Positions 1-9,168 of a DNA stretch of 64,000 nt are shown here, piece after piece; position 1 is the stretch's first letter; the number at the start of each line of letters is the position of its first letter. The stretch comes from Trichostrongylus colubriformis. Lineage: Eukaryota; Nematoda; Chromadorea; Rhabditida; Trichostrongylidae. Under the pieces are notes generated by a model. That model was not told where the DNA came from and did not search any database. It saw nothing but the letters and a program-made list of their open reading frames with translations. The position numbers and the translations under genes are program-made. The DNA is taken from the NCBI GenBank assembly GCA_963978905.1, contig OZ022260.1, positions 34,923,326 to 34,987,325 on the forward strand, in the 5' to 3' direction.

Positions 1-201
1 GATTGGTGCCTCCTTGTCACGTTCTGCCAGATTTACTCGAGCAGTAGCAATCGCTTGTACGACGGTATCTTCCAGGAGATCAGCCCTGAAAAAATAAAGT
101 GTTTGTTGGACAGTACTGAAAAAGGGTTGGAGAACAAATTTCTAAGAAAAAAGAACTCACCAAGCGGCCGTCACTAGTAGGGCAAGGACCAAGACTTGCA
201 T
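1..201 (-). CDS. Secreted protein, N-terminal part only (runs off left edge)
   Basis: Two exons on the minus strand are visible. Exon 1 runs from the ATG at 201-199 down to 161, followed by a GTGAGT donor. Exon 2 starts at 85 after a TTTTTTCAG acceptor and continues past base 1. The phases fit (41 nt, phase 2, then a single G). The encoded N-terminus starts MQVLVLALLVTAAWA, a compact hydrophobic signal peptide with a probable cleavage after the Ala-Trp-Ala, and continues DLLEDTVVQAIATARVN in a charged, probably helical stretch. I do not recognise the mature protein. An alternative ATG eleven bases upstream gives a non-hydrophobic frame that stops at once after splicing, so the signal-peptide frame is preferred. 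The product is presumably exported from the cell. The rest of the gene lies outside the window. Confidence 0.55.
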
Positions 202-590
202 TCCGTGTGCTCATGATACTTCCTCGTACGTTTAAATACGGTGACAACAGCACATTTGAACACCTGCGCGGCCTCGTTCGCCCACCGAAGAAAACTTTGA
301 CCAAAAACTTTCCGGCCATTATTTGGTCCATGCGTCATTTGATATACATCATCTGAAGCCACAGGCCAAGGATTGAAAGTTGCTTCAGAGCAGTAGTTGA
401 TTGCTTTGAATAAAATTACAATGTATGTAGTAAACAAATGCACATTAAAATAATCTATCACATGTGCGTGCTTCTACGCTCGAAACTCGAAACACAGTCT
501 CCGTGGAATGTCATAGAATAAAACAAAAAGAAACTATCAGAAATACAGAAATTAAGGGTTTTTGAGCAGAAATCAATTTGCTTATACTTA
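202..590. other. Upstream flank of the left-edge secreted-protein gene
   Basis: The stretch 202-461 stays open on the minus strand in one frame but shows no family signature and probably covers the 5' flank or UTR of the secreted-protein gene. I see no TTTTCAG trans-splice acceptor immediately upstream of the ATG at 201. Nothing else is supported here. Confidence 0.3.
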
Positions 591-1095
591 CAGTAGCGCT
601 CAAAAGTCTTTGGCGAAATGGTCTTTCACTTGGGTTTTTCACTTGTAACTTTTTTGCGACTGGACCGATCTAAGGGAATTTTAGTAGGTTGTACTTGGAG
701 ACACTGCATACTAAATATACTGTTTTGGCGATCAATGGTATAAGTTATGTGGTTAAATGCAATTTTTTTGTTTTTGCAGTGCCATCGCTATGCCGTCCGC
801 TGTGCCGCTGTCATCAAAAGTCGTGGTCTCTCTACAAAATAGTGATAATCTCTGAGGCTTGCTCATTTTGTTTTTGTAAAGAAAGCCATTTTACTTGACC
901 GAGCCTTTTCCTTTCCTCCAGTGGTTTTGTAGTAAGTTCTTATAAAAAAACCATGAAAAGAGTCAAGCGGCACTCAAGTAGAAGGAAATGTTGACAGTAG
1001 GTTCAGGCACGACATATTAAAATTTTGTCAAATTTAGTTAAGTAGAAAAAAGTTATGACGAAAAGTGTTTGGCCGAAGACTTTTGAGCGCTACTG
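591..1095. mobile_element. 505-bp Tc1/mariner-type TIR element (MITE)
   Basis: The left end reads CAGTAGCGCTCAAAAGTCTT and the right end at 1076-1095 is its inverse with one change. The repeat also extends further inward (GGCGAAA at the left against TTTGGCC at the right). Both ends are bordered by TA (589-590 and 1096-1097), the target duplication of Tc1/mariner elements. The inside codes for no transposase, so this is a non-autonomous copy. Confidence 0.75.
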
Positions 1096-1164
1096 TATGT
1101 ACAAAACACTTAAATTAGTTGTGCTGTATCGATGCTTTCAATATAAACATACTATCATATCTAA

Positions 1165-1410
1165 TCATAGGGTCGCGCTCATACGTTACGATTCAGGTGA
1201 TTGCGCGATTGAGGCGGAAGGAAAAAAGATACTCATGGAGCAAGCAATTCAAGAGATTCGCGCAATTTAGGCTTACCATTTAGCAAATCGATGAAGACTT
1301 ATCCTCTATGCCTGAATCGCATTAACGCCTAAATCCTTGATCGATATGTATCTTTCTCCCTGCGCCTGGTTGCGCGAGTCGCGCGATCGCCAGAATCACA
1401 AATTATGATC
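1165..1410. repeat. Foldback MITE, GATAC/ATCGAT-core family
   Basis: The ends are diverged inverses built on a GCGATTCAGGCGATTGCGCG motif. The interior carries repeated short words such as AAGATAC and GATCGATATGTATC. The same words recur in inverted pairs at 3234-3364, 4424-4620 and 23420-23606. No coding capacity. The boundaries are approximate. Confidence 0.5.
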
Positions 1411-1741
1411 AACACCTAACAAATAACGATCATTTCCATGGTGTCCTCCAGGGTGGGTTCTTTATGGAATGGTGCATAGCTTTCACACTCTGCTTGATTT
1501 TACTGATTCTCCTGTACAGAATACATAAAACACCCCTCCTCACTCACTTGCGAGGCCTTGAATCAGTACAGACACATTCTTCTGCGCTCCTTCCATCCTA
1601 GACATTATTCAGAGTCGACAATTTGGGCGAATAGGCTAGTAGACGGAAAGGAGAAGATGCGTATCGATATAATTTATTGGATAACTGAGCGCAAGGAAAA
1701 GATACATATCGATACAAATAACCTACAGTAGTGGAGGGAGA

Positions 1742-2870
1742 CGTACGAAAGTCGACCATATACTCATAGGAAGACCAGCTCTCAAACTGTTAAGGACATC
1801 AAGGTACTGCCAGGAGATGGACTCGCCTCACAGCACAGACCCCACGCGGCAGACATTGCCATAGAGCTTCTCATAATGACAAGGTTTAAGACCGAACGGT
1901 GGAAGCTGCACAAACGGGAAAGGGACAATCTCAAGAGAAGGATACTTAAAAAAGGCCTTCCAGACCCTATCGGTCCAACTTAGAAGACCAGGAACAAGCA
2001 GCTGAGAGAATTCTGAGATGCACAAAGGAAATGCTGGGGGAAGAGTGGGGTGTCTCGAAGGAGACAAAGCGGCGTGATTCTGAAATGAAGGTGCAGAGGG
2101 TAGTGAAACAGAAGAAGGAAGCATACAAACGCTGGCAGAAAACGGAGAACGCAGAAGACCTGGTTACCATTTCTCAGGAGCATTTCAGATTCATGCGTGA
2201 GGTCCACCATGGATGCTCAGACATGTGATGGAGAAGTACCTTGAGAAGCGTCGGCCCTGCAGCCTAGCCTTTCGTGGTTTGGGAAAATCCGCCATGGAGA
2301 AAGCATCCAAAGGATCCAGGACTTTCGATACCCGGGGCCATGGTGAAAGCATCGAAAGGATTCAGGACTTTCGATACCCGGGAACTGATATAGCAGCGGA
2401 AGGCACGGTAGACAAAGCTCAAAAAATGCGGCTCCTCAGAAATCTTCTGCGATCGACGGTGTCGAGAATTCCGAAGGGCAAACTGTACCGAGCGGTAGTA
2501 AGTTTGGCAATGCTAATGGCAGCGAGTGCTGGCCCATAACAAAGAATAAGGAGAGACAACTTCAGTCTACCGAAATGAGGATGCTGAGATCCCTGAGGGG
2601 TGGGTACGGTTCGACAGGATCAGGAATGAGGACATCAGACTGGTCATGCAGATGGCTCCGGTTTAGCTGAAGTAGAAGGAGCAGTGGCTAAGATTTTATG
2701 GGCACGTGTTGAGGAAGTCGGCAGACTACCCATCAGCAAGGCTACAGAACTCGAAGTATCCAGCAAGTAACCGCGAGGAGCCCCAAAGAAAAGGTGGAAG
2801 GACGTCACTATGACCGACCTCACAGAGTGAATGTCACGGCGGAGGACTGAATGTCACGGCGGAAAATTGA
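1742..2870 (+). mobile_element. Degenerate, internally deleted RTE-type LINE
   Basis: Frame-broken translation on the plus strand gives successive pieces of a non-LTR retrotransposon ORF. At about 1742-1860 is the end of an endonuclease domain (VDHILI, then KVLPGDGLASQHRPHAADI). At about 2031-2228 is the lysine/tryptophan-rich linker (VVKQKKEAYKRWQK). At about 2345-2540 comes the post-RT thumb region (ERIQDFRYPGTDIAAEGTVD) and the ECWP-type motif. At 2560-2820 are the terminal MRMLRSLRG, YGHVL and KKRWKDV motifs. The central reverse transcriptase with its YADD box is missing, and there are several stops. A 47-bp stretch is duplicated in tandem at about 2293-2388. This is a dead copy. Confidence 0.7.
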
Positions 2871-3233
2871 ACGCTAGGGAGAAGAAGGAGAAGACCCAAA
2901 ATCGCCCGATTCCTAATCGTCCAAACGATACGTTTTCCCCCTGCTTATTGCCTAATTCGCTGAATCGTGGAGTGAGGTAGCGTTCAGAGTGATGAAATAT
3001 GCATTTTTGCGGAATTATGTAATCTGTGGAAAGGATTAGATAGATATCAAGTGATCAAGTGGAGGAATCGCGGAATCGTTTCTGCGGAACCGTGGAATCT
3101 ACGGAAGAAGATTAAATACGTATTCATTGAAAGAACTGACTGGGCAACAATCGATACGTATCTAATCCTCATCCGCAGATTCCGCAATTCCACAAAAACT
3201 CAAATATCACCACTGTGAATGCTGAGGTATTGT

Positions 3234-3364
3234 TCATAGTTTGCGATTCGGGCGGAAATGATAAGATACGAACTGATTGGGTGAATAATACGCCTGAACC
3301 CGCTATCGCGCGTGAATCGCGCTAGTCGCGCGAGTCGTGCGATTGCCTGAATCGCAAACTATGA
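3234..3364. repeat. 131-bp foldback MITE
   Basis: The left end TCATAGTTTGCGATTCGGGC and the right end (ATTGCCTGAATCGCAAACTATGA) are near-perfect inverses. The interior contains AAGATACGAA and clustered GCGCG words, as in the neighbouring copies. The stretch 2950-3250 just upstream has similar internal words and may be a further diverged copy. Confidence 0.6.
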
Positions 3365-3628
3365 CAATATTTCAGTAATGCCTTATCAACGGATAGGAAC
3401 GATTCAGCAAATGTATCCGTAGAATGTGCATTTGATCATTATCACACTGCCCAAACATATATGTGAGTGAAGGCAATTGGGTATGACCCATTTTATACTC
3501 CTAACCCTCAACTAGAAGTCGAACATAACTCGTCTCAATATTCACGGTGAGGACTTCGGCTGCACGATCTTGAGACCCAAGCGACGTACAGGCGTGCGGC
3601 ACGATGTGATCCTTTCAGGTTCGGAAAC

Positions 3629-4081
3629 ATGGGCGATGCGTACGAGTACATGGGCGAACTCGGTGCTGACCCTCCACCACCTCCACCACCGCCCCCACCA
3701 CCAGCACCTCCTCGTCCACCTGCACCACCAGGTTTCCCCCGTCCTCCACCACCAGCCAATTTCCCTTGTCCACCGCCTCCACCCAATTTCCCTCGTCCAC
3801 CACCTCCACCCAACTTTCCACCTCCTCCACCACCGCCCTATTGTCCACCACCACCTCCACCACCCTTTTGTCCACCTCCGCCACCACCACCTCCAGCTCC
3901 CCCTCCACCAGCGGGTGGTGGTGCCCCCGGGCCAGCAATGCTGAAAGACGATTACTATGCGGTACCAGCGAAGAATCCTCCTCCTCCAAAACAAGAAGTT
4001 TTCACAGCTACAGAGGGAGGGACAACCGAGACGTCCAAGTACGTTTATTTGAAAGATGTTTGGTTTGACTGCTCCTCTTAG
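3629..4081 (+). CDS. Polyproline-rich hypothetical protein (exon or short gene)
   Basis: An ATG ORF of 150 codons. Residues 15-95 or so are runs of 5-11 prolines broken by F, C, N, R and A (repeated NFPRPPPPP, YCPPPPPPP and FCPPPPPPP units). A non-repetitive tail follows (AMLKDDYYAVPAKN and a Thr/Glu-rich stretch). A good acceptor (CCTTTCAG, ending 3618) lies ten bases before the ATG and could be a trans-splice or cis-splice site. A donor-like AA-GTACGT at 4038/4039 suggests the last dozen codons may be intronic and that further exons exist. The composition resembles nematode cuticle or ground-like proteins with polyproline regions, but no Cys-patterned domain is visible, so no function is claimed. 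The frame is open on both strands because of the repeat, so a non-coding CCA/CCT microsatellite is the main alternative. Confidence 0.4.
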   Translation: MGDAYEYMGELGADPPPPPPPPPPPAPPRPPAPPGFPRPPPPANFPCPPPPPNFPRPPPPPNFPPPPPPPYCPPPPPPPFCPPPPPPPPAPPPPAGGGAPGPAMLKDDYYAVPAKNPPPPKQEVFTATEGGTTETSKYVYLKDVWFDCSS

Positions 4082-4423
4082 CGGGTAACTTCCAATGGGT
4101 CACAAAAAACCAAGCATTAGGGTTTCAAAGTGATTCCTGTGAGCCACCTCACCAAACGCCGGCGACTGAATAAATCAATTCTGAAATGAAACGATCCAAA
4201 ACCCAAGAAATGAGGCTGTTTATTCTATTTCAACGTCGTGCAAAAATGATGAAATCGATCGCAGCTAAGCAGATCTATGCAACGGCCGCTGCGCAACCGC
4301 TATGCGCCCGATTGGACGTGGAGTTGTGCCAAGGAGACGGCACCATGAGTGTATGGGACTTGCTGTGTGGCTTATAAACATTTGGAACCTGATTCGAACC
4401 ATGCCCTCAGCTCCAGTATCGTT
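4082..4423. other. Flank without recognisable gene
   Basis: Only short open frames without family features. AATAAA-type words occur at about 4168 (GAATAAATC), a possible polyadenylation signal for the polyproline ORF upstream. Confidence 0.25.
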
Positions 4424-4620
4424 CAGAGTTCGCGAATTGCGCCATTCAAGGAAATTAAGAAGATACATATCGATCGAGCAATTCGGGTGATCGCACGACT
4501 CAGGCGGAAGTTTAAAGATACATAATGATCAAGCGATTCAAGAGGAAAACATAGGATACGAATGAAAGTGAATGATAAGCCTGAATTGCGTGAATGGCAT
4601 CTGAATCGCGAATTTTAAAC
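4424..4620. repeat. Foldback MITE of the GATAC/ATCGAT family
   Basis: The left end (GTTCAGAGTTCGCGAATTGC) and the right end (ATCTGAATCGCGAATTTTAAAC) are imperfect inverses. Inside, AAGATACATATCGATC and AAAGATACATAATGATC match words of the other copies. Confidence 0.5.
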
Positions 4621-6845
4621 AAGCCTTAGGTTTGGTATAATTGAGACGTTGTCTTTTATCCGTTCCAAGCCACCATTCAATTCCCATACACCGCTAATCA
4701 TCTAACATTATTACGAATTATCATGGAACCTTGAAAACCTAAAGCATCACCTAATAAGCAAAAAAAACTTAAAAATTTTATTTTTCAGATCGAAAGGGAA
4801 AAAGAAATCGAAAACGGGAAAAGGTGGCAAAGAGTGAGTAAAGTTAGAATTACTGATTCTTCTACTGCATAACAGTTTCCTTTCAGTAGTCGAAAAGGTA
4901 GTGGGTCGAAGAGGAAGAAGAAGAAGTGAAGTTAGAACTAATTCTGCGTTGGAAATATGCATAATAAAGAACCGATTCCCATGTAAAAAATAAATTTTTA
5001 CAAGTTTTGAACGTGACGCCATCTGCATTATATTGATAGTCTTTAAAAAATGTTGGCAAGGCATCATAGAGTCTCCGTCGATTATGCAGCTCCGCTACCG
5101 GTCACCATGTACTGCTGAGGCCATGTTCATTCGAGGATAGAGTGGCAAGAGGGAGGTGCAGAGGTGATGCAGGCAACGAGACAGGGTGGCACAGGCGGGG
5201 CGCAGAAATACATCCTGTCGCCGGCACCGCAAAGCATGAACGCGGGCTAGTACACGTATGTACCTCCTCCGCTAGTATGAGCTGTGACGTTTGTTGGATT
5301 TACCTAGAATGCGGGTCTCACACTCAGGAAGATACCGACGCGTCTACTTCGGAGGGATCAACAGCTTGGTTGTCCCGAACAGGCATCGGTGCGGTATTTG
5401 ATCGTCGCGCCATGAGAGAGGGAGCGCATGCCACCTATCACCACACCACCACTCCGCTTCAGAAGTTATTGCGCAATTGAGTACGGCTGTCAAAATTTGA
5501 ATTGTAAATTCCATTAGAAACGGGAATAGATCCCTGAATGCGTGATCTTCACGAAGGGATCAACGTCACTGTAGGTGGTCTAGAGATCAGAGGTCAATGA
5601 TCGGGACCGCCCATTTAGGACTGTCTATAAGACCGTTGTTCCGTTTATTGTTTAATCTATTTTCTGCTCCAATAAATCTGCGACTTCTTCGTCTCCTGTA
5701 TCCCGAGGACCGGCGATCAGGATGAGATCAAGGATCTGTCGTCTCAATTGTGCATCGATGCTTGTAAAGCAAGGTGCTTCGCAAAGAGGGTAGTGAAGCA
5801 ATTCGTACGAGAGCCGTAACGACCCAAATATGCAGAAAATCAGGTTGCGACTATGTAATGGAGTTGAATGCCACCTAAATCCAAATGCACAGAGTGAACA
5901 AGGACAGGAAGGGTTTGAGGAATCACTGCGGGCACCATGCCAGAAAGGACTGCTATCGGTTATTTGTAATCGAAATGAATGATGAAAATGCTGTTATTTG
6001 TTAATTTTATAATAATGCCGAGAATCATACAAAGTCGCAGCTGGAAGCTGTTATTTGTTAAGTTCTTTTAAATTACATCACTACTTTCTTCTCCATATAA
6101 GAAAAATCTCTCAAGGAGCCGGGATTTGAAACGCATCTTTAAATGGTTTCATGTTTCTGAAATGAGTCAAAGTGAAGATTTCCTGAAGCCTCTTCTACTG
6201 GACCATATCTGCAACTTCTAAACAGCTTTCAAATTGTTTCTCATTCCGGGAAAAGGATGGATGGCAGTTACTCTATTGGAGCACATCAGGACTGAATTAC
6301 AGATCCTATCTTTTTTTCGAGAAAAAAAATATCGTTGCTATTCTATTAATGAAGTGGGGGGGCATTCGGTTGGTAAAAGCACTTTCCTAACATATTACAT
6401 GTATACCTACATACTTTGTGGACACGTCTAAAGTCACGAAAAGCATGCGAATGTAGAATATGCAACAAGATGGCCTTCCTTTACCTTCCCCTCCTTATTG
6501 CAACCCAAAATACTGAAATAAAAGGTACAGCATGAAGAATTTCCAGAATAACTGTTGTTGTAGTAGACGAGTCAGAGGATAAGGAAGCCATACTGTAAAT
6601 GAGTGTTCTGCAGTATCCAAATGCTGTATGAAGAGTTGCCTCCGTTTTTCCCCGATTTTGAATAAAATTTGTAGGATTAATTGTTAATCGATTGTTTAAA
6701 AAATAAAAACAAAATACAAAAATAATCTATCTCGCCTCAATAGCCTCATACGATTGTCTTCACCAACCCCGAGGCTCCTAACTTCGCAGAAAAAAAAATA
6801 AGCAAGTCGTGATAAGATATGAAATGAATGGAATGCCAGTGAGAT
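4621..6845. other. Gene-poor stretch, possible LTR-like segment
   Basis: No supported gene. The ORF at 5142-5480 (112 codons) has no hydrophobic, repeat or domain feature. At about 5600-5720 there is a TATAAG-like box followed about 50 bp later by AATAAA and a TCTCCTGTA region, which faintly resembles a solo LTR. No matching second LTR or reverse transcriptase was found. Confidence 0.2.
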
Positions 6846-7080
6846 CGAATAAAGTCGGGGGAGAAGCAACTTTGCGTCAACGTCGAAGCTCCTTCCCCTC
6901 CCTGGTCTTAGGCTAAAAATGATATTCCCTCCTCCCAAATGAAAAAGCATCTGAAAAGAAAAAGCACAGCATAGGTCTCATCTGCTTTAGCCTAAGCCTT
7001 AGGAGGGAAAGGAGCTTTCACGTCAGTGAAAATTTTGCCGCCCCCCCCCCCCCCTCCCGCCCCCCTCCGACTTTATTTGG
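6846..7080. repeat. Foldback element with a polycytosine tract
   Basis: The left arm at about 6846-6917 (from GAATAAAGTCGGGGG to GGTCTTAGGCTAAA) is inverted at about 6985-7080 (TTTAGCCTAAGCCTTAGGAG to the C-rich tract and CCGACTTTATT). The arms are about 75-95 bp with mismatches, around a 70-bp centre. The right arm contains 14 consecutive C at 7041-7054 followed by more C-rich sequence, an expansion relative to the left arm. Confidence 0.6.
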
Positions 7081-9168
7081 CCCTGCCAGTGTGTTTTAGG
7101 AGAAAATGTCGGGAAAAGCAGGATTCGTGGGCAAATCTTTGGCGGACTTCAACATCAAATTTCGTTTATTCGTCTACTTCTGAGGTCAAATGCATGACTT
7201 CGAACGTGTACTGCCCTCTACCCCATTGTTCCCTATACCTCCCTTGTGGATGCAATGAGAGCACCTGTAGTAGGATGTGAGGTGTACTGCCAATGGCAGA
7301 CATCACCTGGATCCAGGGTCGCCTCTTCGACCTTTGGAACTCACCCGTCTAGGTGTTCGCATTTGACCTCAACGCTTCCTAATGGCGACGATTTGATGGA
7401 GGGTCCGTATGTCACTTCGCTCGGATCGCCTTATGACGACCTCATACACAAATCGACTGACCTCTTACGCAGTTCATCAATGGGATCATCAGAGCACAAC
7501 GAGGCCACCAACTTGTTGATATGGTCATTCCGAGGGCATACAGGCTATCGCTGCTCATCTCACAGTAGGAAGACAAAAATGGAAAAAAAGAAATGAAAGG
7601 AAATGAGGCTTCTGCAGGAAGTAGGAAGACAATCAGAAATGTATAGCAGTATAATGCCTTAAACATCTATCGATGGATGAGCAATTAAAAAAGCAAAAAT
7701 TCCCCAACAAACCTGCGAAATAAATATTAAGCAAACGGTATACAAGCGATTGTAAGGTTTCCTTGAGAAACTGATTCCAGATTGATCGATTACCCCACCA
7801 TCCTTTAGCGGAAAGTTCTCTATTGGAGATCAATTCGTACACAGATCAAAGACTTCTTTTCTCGACCACAATTCCTTTTTTACTTACTTTCATACCATTT
7901 TCGATTAAGAATTTTAGAATACGATTCTCAGATCGTATTCTAAAATTTAACCTCTTCATATTAACTATCCTTTACTCAATAAAAAAATCGGTACTGTGTG
8001 GATGCAGGACATCCCAAAAGAACGGACCCCACAATCATTTTTTGGAAGTAAACTTCCCAATTATTATTATTATTATTAATTCTCTTTTTCTTAGTCTATA
8101 CATCTAGATCCACATTCCAACACAATCAAATTCAGTAATACTGAGGGATGGGGCAGGATCAAGTACGTGCCAAGAAATTCTCAATGGGTAGTACTGTGAG
8201 TTGGAAAGTCAGCGATCATATTTTCAGATTTTACTCAAAGGTTCTTCGATCGACCATCATCCCACTCTTGGAAAATTTTAGATCCATAAGGCTTTCTTCA
8301 TAGAAAAAGGCCTGTCGTCAATTGATAATCATATTAATACTTAGTAGTACTAGAAACGGTGTCATGGTTGATCTCAACGACCATTTCAAAGGAGACACTT
8401 CGAGTATAGAAACAAGTAGCATCGAGCGGGCACCGGAAGGGAGGGGTCGGTGTTTCTTAAAAACTTCCTCACCAAGCTTCACTCTGGAGTGGACAGGGAG
8501 TATATCAATGAATGACTTGGAGATAGGGGGTAGAGACCAAGGAGGGAAGCAGCTCTGGAAAGGCTGATTTGTCCAAGTCCCCGCGTATCTACATAGGGCC
8601 AAATATCCGAAACAAGTCCTAAATTTGGTTAGTGACCGAAATTAATCATCAAAGCAGTGTAATCTCCGAGATCAGCTAGGTGCAGTGTGCGCGCGTATGG
8701 CGTCATCAGGCTGGGTGAATCGTTCCCAAACGTAAAAAGGAAAAATTAGAAATCTCTAGCGAGCTTGGAAAAAATTAATTGCAAAGTATTCATTCATGAA
8801 TAAAACCAGTTCGGAAGCCTCCATAGATCATAAAAATTCAGATTGGAACTGTAAGTAAAGCTTGTTTCTAAGATTGTGCCGTAGGGCCTTTCGCAGTTCA
8901 TGCCCTGTCAGCCATCCGTATCACCCTTGGAGCAGTTTCACTCCCTTGAAGGCATTTTCAAGCTACTCAAAGGTCGCTAAGGTGAACTCGGTTCTCGGAA
9001 GGTCGAGGTCAATTCCATTGGTGCTAACACCCCCAACACATCAGCTGCTTATACTAGCCACGCCCATGTGGCGTATGATTGCGTAAGACGCAAGCAGAGC
9101 ACGAGCAAAGGCCGTCGGTCGTCATCGTCACATTCCTTCAATCATCACACATCACCATCTACCGGACT
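7081..9168. other. Intergenic region upstream of the nuclear receptor gene
   Basis: Open frames at 7246-7596, 8322-8567 and 8862-9086 show no domain signature, and their starts and ends do not meet splice signals. A 16-bp-arm hairpin lies at 7910-7947 with a 6-nt loop. The region 8700-9168 probably holds the promoter and 5' UTR of the receptor gene, but no distinct element is recognised. Confidence 0.25.
7910..7947. repeat. Short perfect hairpin
   Basis: The arm AATTTTAGAATACGAT is followed by the loop TCTCAG and its exact inverse. It is AT-rich and could be a structural or terminator-like fold, but no nearby gene end explains it. Confidence 0.5.

Noticed and set aside
3535..3994. Gly/Trp-rich minus-strand ORFs opposite the polyproline frame
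   Set aside because: Mirror translations of the CCA/CCT repeat; the plus frame has the acceptor and a non-repetitive tail.
5600..5720. Possible solo LTR (TATA-like box then AATAAA)
   Set aside because: No defined TG...CA ends, no target duplication and no second copy seen.
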